From: Lewinellaceae bacterium
Lineage (GTDB): Bacteria; Bacteroidota; Bacteroidia; Chitinophagales; Saprospiraceae
Length of the DNA stretch: 64,000 bases
Reading direction: 5' to 3'
Assembly (NCBI GenBank): GCA_020636355.1
Contig: JACJYB010000005.1
Coordinates: 1 to 64,000, forward strand
Both the position numbers and the translations under genes were made by a program. Below are positions 54,393 through 63,397 of this stretch, in pieces (position 1 is the stretch's first letter; every line of letters begins with the position of its first letter). The notes beneath the pieces are model-generated. The model ran no database searches, was not told the origin of the DNA, and was given only the letters and a program-made list of their open reading frames with translations.

Positions 54393-54423
54393 ATCCCGGC
54401 AAATTTTCTATGACAAATTCGAA

Positions 54424-55737
54424 ATGATGAGTGGAGAAAGCACCTACCTGGTCATTATCGCGGGATCGCTGATCCTCATTCTTTCCTACATTTTTAATCT
54501 GATTTCGGAGCGGACCAATATACCTTCCGTTCTGATGCTAATCCTGCTGGGTGTCATCATTCAGTTTGGATTGCAGATGCTACACGTTTCCATTGCTGAT
54601 TTGTTCCCTGCTCTGGAAGTACTTGGGGTCATCGGGCTGATCATGATTGTCCTGGAGGCAGCGCTGGATCTAGAGCTCAACAAGGAAAAACTGCCGCTTA
54701 TTGGAAAATCTCTGGGCATAGCTATTACTGGTCTTGTTCTTGCCACCCTGGCAATAGCCGGATTGCTTAAGTTGTTCTTTTCCATTTCATTCGCTCATAC
54801 GATCCTGCTGGCAACTCCGCTTGCAATCATGTCCAGTGCTATCATCATTCCGTCGGTACAAAAGCTTTCCGAAGAAAAGCGGGAAAACATGATCTACGAA
54901 TCGACCTTCTCGGATATTCTGGGGATTATGTTATTCTATTTCATGATCTCGTATCTGGAAGAAGGAGGTGGTACAGCAGCGCTGCATTTTAGCATCAGCC
55001 TGATATTTACCATCGTGGTTGCAGTAGTTGCCAGTTATTTGTTGATCTACTTCTTCAAAGACTTTACCGGCAACAAATTGTTCCTGCTGATTGCGAGTTT
55101 ACTCTTGCTGTATTCGCTGGGAAAAATTATGCACCTTTCTCCCCTGTTGATCATTCTGGTTTTCGGTCTTGCGCTATCCAATCACCAACGATTTTTCTGG
55201 ATCTTCAAAACGAAAACCGGCGATGATGATCCGATTGAGCGGATTGAAAAGGAATTCCACATCATTACCATGGAAACGTCTTTTGTGGTTAGGACCTTCT
55301 TCTTCGTAATTTTTGGCATGACCATCCAATTAACCGATCTGATTGATGGCAAAGTGGCTTTGATTTCAGGATTGATCCTCATTGCCCTTTATGCCTCCCG
55401 CTGGCTTATCCTGCGATTATTGCAAGGCAGCGCTCTCCTACCCGAGCTATGGCTGGCACCACGAGGTTTAATCACCATTCTGTTGTTTTTTGCTATCCCC
55501 CCTGCACTGCAAATAGAAGGATTCAAAAATGGCATATTACTCTATGTCATTATAGCAAGCAGCTTATTGATGACCTGGGCATTGGTAGATCATCATCGAA
55601 AATTGCCTACGGATCAGGATGCCACGGACAAATTGGCAGATCCATTGCCCACCACATCCCAGCAGGAAAGCGCTGCGACGGATGATCCAAATTCCAGTCC
55701 GGAGGAAACCACCGGATCCAATGCCCCATTGTTCTGA
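54424..55737 (+). CDS. Cation:proton antiporter (CPA family, NhaP/KefB-like)
   Basis: A 437-residue membrane transporter with about 12 helices. Helix 1 follows the start (YLVIIAGSLILILSYIFNLI), with ERTNIPSVLMLILLGVIIQFG next, the usual second-helix pattern. The segment VLEAALDLELN and the later LAPRGLITILLFFAIPPAL are typical of sodium/proton antiporters; SSAIIIPSV is the discontinuous helix region. The last 50 residues are hydrophilic and rich in Pro, Thr, Ser and Asp. It should exchange sodium or potassium for protons across the inner membrane. It lies downstream of the oxygen-sensing pair and has the same FNR-type site, so it may be part of that response. Confidence 0.9.
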   Translation: MMSGESTYLVIIAGSLILILSYIFNLISERTNIPSVLMLILLGVIIQFGLQMLHVSIADLFPALEVLGVIGLIMIVLEAALDLELNKEKLPLIGKSLGIAITGLVLATLAIAGLLKLFFSISFAHTILLATPLAIMSSAIIIPSVQKLSEEKRENMIYESTFSDILGIMLFYFMISYLEEGGGTAALHFSISLIFTIVVAVVASYLLIYFFKDFTGNKLFLLIASLLLLYSLGKIMHLSPLLIILVFGLALSNHQRFFWIFKTKTGDDDPIERIEKEFHIITMETSFVVRTFFFVIFGMTIQLTDLIDGKVALISGLILIALYASRWLILRLLQGSALLPELWLAPRGLITILLFFAIPPALQIEGFKNGILLYVIIASSLLMTWALVDHHRKLPTDQDATDKLADPLPTTSQQESAATDDPNSSPEETTGSNAPLF

Positions 55738-55914
55738 TTCCTTAAGAGAGCTGTCGCCAAGCGTAGTCCCGTTTATGCAGAAAATGCGAAGCTATAACCG
55801 GGTCAAGCCCTTAAGTGACCTGAAACGAACTCCGGGTCTTACCTAATCGATTCTGCCATCGTTGAAAAAATGGCGATTTGAAAATCCTGAATCGCTGAAA
55901 AACGTTATAGTGGT

Positions 55915-58900
55915 ATGACAAAAGCAAAGAGCAATAAGCGCAGAGCCGGCAGAATCTTTTTAATAGCATTCGGTCTGATCGTACTTTTCCTGATTCTCAT
56001 CCCGGTATTGTTCAAGAATAAATTGTTGGATCGGTTAAAGCAGGAAGTGGACCGTCAAACCGAAGTGACCCTTGATTTTTCTGATGTGTCCATCAGTTGG
56101 TGGAAACATTTCCCGGATTTCTCGATCCGCATCGACCAGCCGGTGGTGACCGGAAAAGACACCTTTGCCAACATCCCGCTTTTTCAATCAAAATCACTGG
56201 GAGTCGATTTAAACTTCTGGGATGTCCTTAGGAACAGCGACTCGCTGAGGATTCAAGGCATCCATCTTGATGAACCTGATCTACGGATCCGGGTATTGGC
56301 AGATGGAACAGCAAATTATGACATCATGAGGTCCCAGGAGCAGGATGCTTCGGCATCCACTTCCACTGGATTTCGATTGGACTTACAACGATTGGAATGC
56401 CTCGGTGGTACGCTTGATTATCAGGACCGATCGTTGGATGCATATTTCTATCTGGATCACCTCAACCAGGATGGAAAAATTACTTATCAGGATAATCTGG
56501 TGGAAGTCGGGATGAACGCCAAAGCGGACAGTGTAACCCTGATGTATGGTGGCACAACCTATTTAAATCATGCCGAAGTGACCTGGCAGGGCCCTGTAAG
56601 CTTAGACCTGAATGCGGAAAAATACGCGTTTAATGCCAACGCCATCACCATCAATGCGCTTCCGGTAGATCTGACGGGTTGGGTGGATATGCAACCTGAG
56701 ACTGTAGAGATGGACCTTGCGGTCAAGACGCCGGGAGGTGATGTCAAACAGATGATGTCTCTGATCCCGGGCGCATACCATCATTATTATGAAGGCGTCA
56801 CAGCAAGTGGAGAGGCCAATCTTGAGGTGACTCTAAAAGGTGTCTATCAGGATAACATAGCTTATCCTGCTCTGCATCTGGCCACTCAGATTAAGAACGG
56901 AAGAATCCAGTATTCCAGCGCCCCGTTTCCGATTGAGCAATTGCGTGTCGACGTTGAAATCAACTCGAAAGATGCATTATACAACGCTATGGATGTCGCC
57001 CTCCGGGATCTGCATGCGGTAGTGAAAGACTCGCCCATTGACGGTCAACTTATGGTTCAGTCAACGCTCCAGGACCTCCTGGCCAGGGGGCATTTAAAAG
57101 CCAATGTGAATCTTGGTGCCTGGATAGAAGCCCTACGACTAGGCGATCAATACCCGGTCAAGGGGCTTATTGCCGGCGAAGCAGATTTCGACTTTAGCCA
57201 GTCCGCCGTCATCCAAAAAAACTATCGGCAAATAAAATTTTCAGGAGCATTCAGTGGTCAGGATATTGCGGGGCAATTACCTGGTTATCCGGCTTTCGCC
57301 GCTTCCAACGCCTCCTTAACACTGACCCCGGATCGGGTCGACATGCACCTCGACGGTGTTGTTGCCGGGCACTCAGAGGGATCTGCAGACATCAACATTC
57401 AGGATCCGCTCTCCTACCTTACCAGAGGCAATCGTACTTCCATGGGCATCGATTTGAATATGCCCAGACTCGACCTGACCGAATGGATGTCCGGGGAGAT
57501 TACGGAGGACACCGCAGCGACTAAGGTCGCTTATCAACCTACCTATAAGCCTTTGCCTCCGGTTCAGGTGCGCTGGAATGCATCCATCGACCGGCTGGAT
57601 TACGAAGATTACGATATACGCAACTTGCGATCAGCTGGCTCCTTCAAGAATGACACCCTATTATTGCAAGCTACTTCATGTTTATTATCCGGTGAGCCTG
57701 TCCAGGTCTCCGGATCCTTGCAACAACCATACCGGTGGTACGCCGATCCGGGTACCCCAATGAGTGGCAAATTGAAATTGGATGCCAGGAAGTTGGATTT
57801 GAATCCCTGGTTGGAAGTGGATACATCGGCTTCAACAACAACGCCAACGACTACTGGTAACGGCACGAAGATCCTGCCGGCAGATATCGATCTAAGCATA
57901 AATGCCTCCGTCGGTGAGCTGATCTACGACAAATATCACCTCACGAACAGCTCAGGGACTATTGAATTAGCCAAGCAGCAATTGGCATTTAATGATATGA
58001 AGACCAGTCTGTTAGGCGGCCAGGTTGATTTTGCCGGGCTCTACTCCGAACAAGGAGATCATCCGGACTTCGATCTGAAATACGACCTGCGAAAAATGAA
58101 ATTCGCTCCACTCTTTCAGACCTCCCAAACTTTCCAGAAACTTGCTCCGATTGCATCCTTTCTGGATGGTGTCTTCTCCAGCACGCTGGTATTATCTGGT
58201 AAATTGGGCGATGGCTGGATGCCCATTTGGGATCAGCTGAATGCTGCCGGCTTCCTGGAAACCGAGTCCGCCCGGATTCAAAATTTCGACCCCATTACTG
58301 AAGTTGCAAGCCGGCTTCAAATCAAACAATTGGAAAACATCAACTGGAAGAACTCCCGCAACTGGTTTGAAGTTCAAAATGGTACCGTAACCATTAAGCC
58401 GTTCAGCTTTGACTACCAGGAGATGCGATTTACCGTGCAGGGGCAGCATCAGATCGATCAGGATATCAATTATCAGGTATTGCTCCAAATTCCACGCACG
58501 CTGTTAACAAAGTTAAAACTGGACCAACCGGTAAATGCCGGCGTTCAATGGCTTCAGTCACAGGCACAAAAGTATGGTGTGCCGCTTGGACAACTGGATA
58601 CGGCATATGTCCGTATTATCTTTGCCGGGCAGGTCAAAAAGCCGCAAGTCCAGCTTCAATGGGTTACGAAGGACGGGTCCGGTTCCGTACAAGATGCTTT
58701 CAAATCCCAATTTGAATCCGAAGTGCAACGAGGTAAAGATACCCTGATACAAAAAGGAGAAGAGGTACTCGACAAGGCAAAAGATACCCTTACCAAAGTG
58801 ATCGATAAGAAAAGCCAGGAAGTGATCGAAAAAGCCCAGGATAAAGCTCAGGAGGTAATCGACTCGGCAAAAAATGCAGCCGCTCGTGAAGCAAGAGAAC

Positions 58901-59076
58901 GTCTGGATTCCCTTGCCGGTAAGAAAGTCGGCCAAGCACTGGACACCCTGTTACCTCCAGGCCTGGATTCATTGGGCGGCGCCAAAACAAAAGAAGAAAT
59001 CGAAAAGCTGAAAAACATCCTCAAAGGTTGGGATCCTCTTAAAAAGAAAAAGAAATCCGGCGGCGGCAATGATTAA
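55915..59076 (+). CDS. AsmA-like family large envelope protein
   Basis: A 1053-residue protein of the AsmA-like (bridge-type) superfamily. An N-terminal anchor at about residues 14-32 (FLIAFGLIVLFLILIPVLF) is followed by the AsmA start region LLDRLKQEVDRQTEVTLDFSDVSISWW. The chain is then a long series of beta-strand repeats (for example IRIDQPVVTGKD, LDLNAEKYAFNANAI, IDLSINASVGELIYD), and the AsmA C-terminal region lies at about 670-930 (QVDFAGLYSEQGDHPDFDLKYDL). The tail from about 935 is Lys/Asp/Glu-rich and probably coiled coil. Such proteins are thought to carry lipids between membranes. The gene is monocistronic. Confidence 0.88.
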   Translation: MTKAKSNKRRAGRIFLIAFGLIVLFLILIPVLFKNKLLDRLKQEVDRQTEVTLDFSDVSISWWKHFPDFSIRIDQPVVTGKDTFANIPLFQSKSLGVDLNFWDVLRNSDSLRIQGIHLDEPDLRIRVLADGTANYDIMRSQEQDASASTSTGFRLDLQRLECLGGTLDYQDRSLDAYFYLDHLNQDGKITYQDNLVEVGMNAKADSVTLMYGGTTYLNHAEVTWQGPVSLDLNAEKYAFNANAITINALPVDLTGWVDMQPETVEMDLAVKTPGGDVKQMMSLIPGAYHHYYEGVTASGEANLEVTLKGVYQDNIAYPALHLATQIKNGRIQYSSAPFPIEQLRVDVEINSKDALYNAMDVALRDLHAVVKDSPIDGQLMVQSTLQDLLARGHLKANVNLGAWIEALRLGDQYPVKGLIAGEADFDFSQSAVIQKNYRQIKFSGAFSGQDIAGQLPGYPAFAASNASLTLTPDRVDMHLDGVVAGHSEGSADINIQDPLSYLTRGNRTSMGIDLNMPRLDLTEWMSGEITEDTAATKVAYQPTYKPLPPVQVRWNASIDRLDYEDYDIRNLRSAGSFKNDTLLLQATSCLLSGEPVQVSGSLQQPYRWYADPGTPMSGKLKLDARKLDLNPWLEVDTSASTTTPTTTGNGTKILPADIDLSINASVGELIYDKYHLTNSSGTIELAKQQLAFNDMKTSLLGGQVDFAGLYSEQGDHPDFDLKYDLRKMKFAPLFQTSQTFQKLAPIASFLDGVFSSTLVLSGKLGDGWMPIWDQLNAAGFLETESARIQNFDPITEVASRLQIKQLENINWKNSRNWFEVQNGTVTIKPFSFDYQEMRFTVQGQHQIDQDINYQVLLQIPRTLLTKLKLDQPVNAGVQWLQSQAQKYGVPLGQLDTAYVRIIFAGQVKKPQVQLQWVTKDGSGSVQDAFKSQFESEVQRGKDTLIQKGEEVLDKAKDTLTKVIDKKSQEVIEKAQDKAQEVIDSAKNAAAREARERLDSLAGKKVGQALDTLLPPGLDSLGGAKTKEEIEKLKNILKGWDPLKKKKKSGGGND

Positions 59077-59104
59077 ACCGATGGCACTAGGGTGAGATGT
59101 TTGC

Positions 59105-59566
59105 TCACCGGCTACCCCACTCCCAGATCCCGAACTGGACTTTCTTATCCACCGGATGTCCACTTTGTTTGAGGGAAAGCATAATCTGACCCCGGTGATG
59201 GGATTCGTGGGAAATCAAATAACCCAAAAAGGCCAATGGATGTGGCTTGAATCCTTTTACCCGTCCTTCCGTGAATGTTCTATCCAGCAAGCTATGAATG
59301 GCATCTCCACTCCGTTCTAAATACTCATGCAATAAATTCTTATTCAATAGATTACCCTTTTCTATCTTAACTAAATCTTGAAGAAGGTCAGGGCCGGCAG
59401 CCTTCAACCACATCAAACGTACATTGTGCATATGTGCAAACTGCTCGCCCACATTCCGCCCTTTCGAAGCCGAAAGATCTGATAGGTGATCCTCCGCCAA
59501 TGAATCCAGCAGGTACAAATTGATCCGGTTGTGAATGGTCCAGGTTTCCAAGGCTTCTGCAAACAT
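59105..59566 (-). CDS. DinB-family protein
   Basis: A 153-residue four-helix-bundle protein of the DinB/YfiT superfamily. The three metal-ligand histidines are visible: His in EQFAHMHNVR and the pair in SHESHHRGQIMLSLKQ. The start NRINLYLLDSLAEDHL is typical. Members act as thiol-dependent transferases or have no known role. It is cytosolic. The gene is convergent with the AsmA-like gene and divergent from the LytS-type kinase. Confidence 0.85.
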   Translation of the reverse strand: MFAEALETWTIHNRINLYLLDSLAEDHLSDLSASKGRNVGEQFAHMHNVRLMWLKAAGPDLLQDLVKIEKGNLLNKNLLHEYLERSGDAIHSLLDRTFTEGRVKGFKPHPLAFLGYLISHESHHRGQIMLSLKQSGHPVDKKVQFGIWEWGSR

Positions 59567-59833
59567 ACATTCCGATTTTAGGTGTTAAGCAATTCAAAAA
59601 GGCTATCCTGGCTATCTGAGATTCCGTCAACATCAAGTCAAATGAATGGTGTCTGTCTAAAACTATTTAGGGTTGTCCCTCCAATTTTAGTTCTTAAAGA
59701 TAGGATTGAATCCAGAATGATGATGAATGATTATGCAGTTGGGATGCAGGCGAATGCTACCTTTTCATACCAAATCCATCATCATTGGTCCCTATTCCGA
59801 AGAACCCGAGGTCACAAATCGTATTTTTACTTT

Positions 59834-60883
59834 ATGCCAAAGACTCCTTTTCTAGGGCTCGAGATCCTGCTTCATGGTCTCTTTTGGGTATTGACCGCGT
59901 GGTTGATCCTCAGCAGCTTTTCCATTGAGTCGATCGAATATACGGTCGAGAACGGTGTTGAGCACGTGCAGGTAATCCGCAACCCAGCTGTTGTCCACCA
60001 ATTGATGGCCACCCTTGTCCTGAGTATTTGCCTCTTTTATAGCAATGCTTATAGCCTATTGAGGAATTACCAGTCGGAGAAAATAACCACCATGGTTATC
60101 CTATCAGTCCTGCTCTTTCTCAGTGCGCTACTACTCCAGTCCATCTTCGTCAGAATGTCCCCTGTCCTGAAAGGTCCCGGACTTCAAGCCAAAATGCAAT
60201 GGGCCATAATGGGCTTCTACTTTTTCGTATCAACCGGATATGCATTGGGGCGAATCACCTGGAAATCAACGATCCGTCATAAATCGATTCTCCTGGAAAA
60301 AAAGCAAATGGAACTTAATGCACTCCGGCATCAGCTCCAGCCACATTTTCTGTTTAATGCCCTCAATAATTTATTGGCGCTTGTTGATCAGAAGCAAAAC
60401 CCCAAATTGGCCGATGCCATCGATCAGCTATCTCTTTTATTACGTCATGTAGTTGACACGCGGGCTCCTATCGCTGTCAGCAAGGAAATTGAATTTGTCC
60501 GGAATTACATCCAGGTACAGCAATTGAGATATGCGGAGCAGGAAGTAACGGTTCAGCTTGAGGTTCTTGGGACGTTTGACCAACAACCGGTGGAGCCAGG
60601 AATCTTTATTCCATTTGTCGAAAATGCCTTTAAGCATGGCACGGAACCAGAGGCTTTCAGCCGTATTTCGATGCAATTTGACCTCCGAAACAGGGACAAG
60701 ATTTTGTTCCGGATCAGCAATCCTATCCGGCAAGCTGTAAATACGGGAGGTACCGGATTAAAGGCCGTAATCCGCCGTCTTGAGCTCCTTTATCCTGGTA
60801 GCCATACCCTTAGCATAGATGGATCCAGTGAATATCTTGTCACCTTAACCCTATCAACGCATGAAGGCGATCATCGTCGATGA
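59834..60883 (+). CDS. LytS-type sensor histidine kinase
   Basis: A 349-residue inner-membrane kinase of the His_kinase (PF06580) type. Four hydrophobic segments occupy residues about 10-150 (GLEILLHGLFWVLTAWLIL, LMATLVLSICLFY, MVILSVLLFLSALLL and MGFYFFVSTGYAL). The phosphoacceptor region is RHQLQPHFLFNALNNLLALV, with the His in QPHFLFN. The ATPase domain has IPFVENAFKHGTEPEA and GGTGLKAVIRRLELLYP. I chose ATG 59834 since the 84 residues upstream are not family-like. It overlaps the LytTR regulator gene by 23 bases, so the two form a pair. The stimulus is unknown. Confidence 0.9.
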   Translation: MPKTPFLGLEILLHGLFWVLTAWLILSSFSIESIEYTVENGVEHVQVIRNPAVVHQLMATLVLSICLFYSNAYSLLRNYQSEKITTMVILSVLLFLSALLLQSIFVRMSPVLKGPGLQAKMQWAIMGFYFFVSTGYALGRITWKSTIRHKSILLEKKQMELNALRHQLQPHFLFNALNNLLALVDQKQNPKLADAIDQLSLLLRHVVDTRAPIAVSKEIEFVRNYIQVQQLRYAEQEVTVQLEVLGTFDQQPVEPGIFIPFVENAFKHGTEPEAFSRISMQFDLRNRDKILFRISNPIRQAVNTGGTGLKAVIRRLELLYPGSHTLSIDGSSEYLVTLTLSTHEGDHRR

Positions 60884-61535
60884 CGAACCCAAGGCCATTG
60901 AATTACTCAGCAATTACATCCAATTATGGGGAAAAATTGAGCTGACCGGCACCTTTAGAAATGGACTTAAAGCACTGGAATACCTCCGGCAAAACCAGGT
61001 CGATGTGATCCTGTTGGACATCAACATGCCGCACTTATCCGGAATGGAATTAGCGAAATTATTACCTCCCACTACCAGGGTCATCTTCACGACGGCCTAT
61101 TCCGAATTTGCTGTTGAAAGCTACCGGGTAGAGGCGGTAGACTACCTTTTAAAACCAATTACCCTGGATCGTTTTATCGCCGCAATGAATAAATTGGGAA
61201 ATCAAATGCAAACTCATGAGGCGTCAGAAATCCTGTGGATCAAAAGTGGTACGAGGACCTATCAGGTTAGCGCAGAAGCTATTGTATACCTGGAGAAGGA
61301 TGGCAATTACATGGTCTATCACACCGGACATGAAAAAATACTGGCTCGTGAATCCATTGCTGAAGCATTAGACCGGCTGCCTGACCACTTCATTCAGATC
61401 CACAAATCGTACATCATCAATTTGCACCGGGTAATCTATTGGACCAAAGACGAAATTAAAATTCCTGACGCCACCCTTCCGGTGAGCGCCTCCTATCGTA
61501 CAGCGGTTGAAGCACACTTCATCAAGAACCTTTAA
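60861..61535 (+). CDS. LytTR-family response regulator
   Basis: A 224-residue regulator. The receiver domain shows Asp7-Asp8-Glu9 (IIVDDEPKA), phosphorylation site Asp53 in ILLDINMPHLSG, and the Lys in VDYLLKPITLDRF. A LytTR DNA-binding domain fills about 125-222 (LWIKSGTRTYQVSAEAIVYLEKDGNYMVYH in pieces, ARESIAEALDRLPDHFIQIHKSYIINL in pieces). It overlaps the kinase gene by 23 bases and is its cognate partner. Its stop codon and that of the convergent fdhD gene overlap by four bases, so there is no space for a terminator between them. Confidence 0.93.
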   Translation: MKAIIVDDEPKAIELLSNYIQLWGKIELTGTFRNGLKALEYLRQNQVDVILLDINMPHLSGMELAKLLPPTTRVIFTTAYSEFAVESYRVEAVDYLLKPITLDRFIAAMNKLGNQMQTHEASEILWIKSGTRTYQVSAEAIVYLEKDGNYMVYHTGHEKILARESIAEALDRLPDHFIQIHKSYIINLHRVIYWTKDEIKIPDATLPVSASYRTAVEAHFIKNL

Positions 61536-62374
61536 GTCAAAGAGATACGCGATGCATGCGTATAAATATTAAACCGGCCAGGTCCGGAAAAGCCCACCAA
61601 CGTCATTCCGTATTGCTCGGCCAAGTCAACCGCCAGCGATGTTGGGGCGCCCACGGCTACTAAAACAGGGCACCGGATAACTATTGCTTTTTGGACGAGT
61701 TCAAAGGCCAACCGTCCGCTGACTACCATGATGACATCTGAGGCATCGGTCTTACCGGTACGGACACAAGCCCCGATTAATTTATCGACCGCATTATGTC
61801 GCCCAACATCCTCTCTCAAACAGAGGATGTGGCCAGTCGGTTCGCATAGTGCTGCCGCGTGAACTCCACCGGTGATATCGAATAACCGTTGCTCCTGGCG
61901 GATTAACTCGGGTAGCTGACCGATGATCGAGGCCGTCAGGTGGTTTTTCCACACCGGAAAGGGCCTGGCCACCGGGCTTAGCAACTGTTCCATGGTGGTC
62001 CGGCCACATACTCCGCATGCAGTAGTCGCCGAGTAGCTGCGATCCGGCAAATCAGCCGGCCAGGGCACCTCCGGATTCAGTTCTACCAGCCAGATACCTG
62101 CTTCCGCCGTCTGCAAGGATTGAATATCCCGGTAATTGTGGATGACCTGTTCTGAAAAGAGCAATCCGGTAATCAAATCTTCATCCGCACCTGGCGTACG
62201 CATTAAAAAACCCAGATCCGCGGTACGGTTGCCCTGTCGGACAAAGATATGGATAGGGCTTTCCATCGCAATGTTGTCTTCAAAATGCTGAACATTGCCT
62301 GCTTCAAAATGAATGATTGGCCGCTTTTGGGTGGATTGCAGCAAATTTGGCTTCTGACGCGATGCATCCCTCAT
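61532..62374 (-). CDS. fdhD: Formate dehydrogenase accessory sulfurtransferase FdhD
   Basis: A 280-residue cytosolic protein that transfers sulfur to the molybdenum cofactor of formate dehydrogenases. The cysteine motif CGVCG is at 120-124 (TTACGVCGRTTMEQLL), and other family parts are DEDLITGLLFSEQVI, TGGVHAAALCEPTG, VGRHNAVDKLIGA and VMVVSGRLAFELVQKA. I chose ATG 62374; a longer frame adds 13 residues. No formate dehydrogenase gene lies in the window, so the client is elsewhere. The gene is convergent with the LytTR regulator, sharing a TTAA. Confidence 0.95.
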   Translation of the reverse strand: MRDASRQKPNLLQSTQKRPIIHFEAGNVQHFEDNIAMESPIHIFVRQGNRTADLGFLMRTPGADEDLITGLLFSEQVIHNYRDIQSLQTAEAGIWLVELNPEVPWPADLPDRSYSATTACGVCGRTTMEQLLSPVARPFPVWKNHLTASIIGQLPELIRQEQRLFDITGGVHAAALCEPTGHILCLREDVGRHNAVDKLIGACVRTGKTDASDVIMVVSGRLAFELVQKAIVIRCPVLVAVGAPTSLAVDLAEQYGMTLVGFSGPGRFNIYTHASRISLT

Positions 62375-62469
62375 CCATTGAAGATAACACAACTTCTTTT
62401 CTCCGTCAAACACCCGGGCTCACCCTCGTTTTTTGTAATTTACCAAATGCTTTAACCACCACCAGGATC

Positions 62470-63387
62470 ATGGAATTACAAACATTACTTCCCGAGTGGA
62501 TCCAGCCAGGCACCTTTGCATACAATGTGGTGTTGTTCCTTATTATCACAACCGCTGCTCTCGTTATTGGATGGATCATACGTAAATTTTTCCTCGTCCG
62601 CATTGTCGACACGACCCAGCGATACCGGATACGCAAGATGCTCAATCTACTGGGATATGTATTGATCATTCTGGTAGCTATCCTGATTTTCGCCGAGCAA
62701 CGCTCTTACCTTACCCTGTCCATCGGTTTTATTAGCGCCGGAATTGCATTTGCACTGCAGGAAGTTATCTTAAGTGTAGCCGGATGGATTTCAATCTTTT
62801 CCTCGCGCGTGTTCAAGCCCGGCGACCGGATTTCTATGCAAAATGTTAAAGGGGATGTGATCGATGTAGGCATTCTAAAAACGACTTTGATGGAAATAGG
62901 TGAGTGGGTCAGTGGTGACAATTATACCGGACGCATCGTGCAAATCAGCAACTCTGCCGTTTTTAAAGGAGCCGTTTACAATTATTCAACGGATTTTCCC
63001 TTCGTTTGGGATGAAATAGCCATCCCGGTACGATTTGGGAGCGATGTCCAGAAAGTACAGGAAATATTAGCCCATGTAATCAAAGAATACCTTCTCGAAT
63101 ATTCACGGTTTGCCGCTGAAGAATGGAAAGTGCTCGTCCGCAGGTATCTTATCGAGGATGCCCGGGTGGATCCAATCATTTATACGGAACTCACCGACAA
63201 CTGGATCAACTTCACCTTGCGCTATGTCGTGGATTATAAAAAAAGAAAGAGCACTAAAACCAAACTTTTCCTGGCTATCCATCAATATGTCGAAGCTTCA
63301 CAAGGCAGGGTAAAAATTGGATCAGCTACCTATGAAATTGTCGGAATGCCGGACCTCTCTATCCGCGATCAAAAAAACAAGCACTAA
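62470..63387 (+). CDS. MscS-family mechanosensitive ion channel
   Basis: A 305-residue inner-membrane channel of the MscS type. Three helices are visible at residues about 15-40 (YNVVLFLIITTAALVIGWII), 58-78 (LLGYVLIILVAILIFAEQ) and the pore helix 85-110 (SIGFISAGIAFALQEVILSV). The MscS beta domain follows with VFKPGDRISMQNVKGDVIDVGILKT and the segment IVQISNSAVFKGAVYNY. ATG 62470 is chosen because the 51 residues available upstream overlap the divergent fdhD gene and do not look like the family. It should release solutes on osmotic downshock. A heparinase-like gene follows after 10 bases. Confidence 0.92.
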   Translation: MELQTLLPEWIQPGTFAYNVVLFLIITTAALVIGWIIRKFFLVRIVDTTQRYRIRKMLNLLGYVLIILVAILIFAEQRSYLTLSIGFISAGIAFALQEVILSVAGWISIFSSRVFKPGDRISMQNVKGDVIDVGILKTTLMEIGEWVSGDNYTGRIVQISNSAVFKGAVYNYSTDFPFVWDEIAIPVRFGSDVQKVQEILAHVIKEYLLEYSRFAAEEWKVLVRRYLIEDARVDPIIYTELTDNWINFTLRYVVDYKKRKSTKTKLFLAIHQYVEASQGRVKIGSATYEIVGMPDLSIRDQKNKH

Positions 63388-63397
63388 TCCAGGCAAA

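Larger units (their letters stand above)
54085..54423. other. 339-base intergenic region with hairpin, inverted repeats and FNR-type site
   Basis: No gene is evident. It contains a long hairpin (54134-54167), a TTACATT/AATGTAA repeat (54320-54336), an ATCATT/AATGAT repeat (54367-54384) and the FNR-type site at 54381-54392. The last two lie 31-57 bases before the antiporter ATG and may overlap its promoter. Confidence 0.7.

Noticed and set aside
55738..55914. Possible small gene between the antiporter and the AsmA-like gene
   Set aside because: The only frame there begins inside the antiporter in another phase and has shadow-like composition; no hairpin or promoter is convincing.
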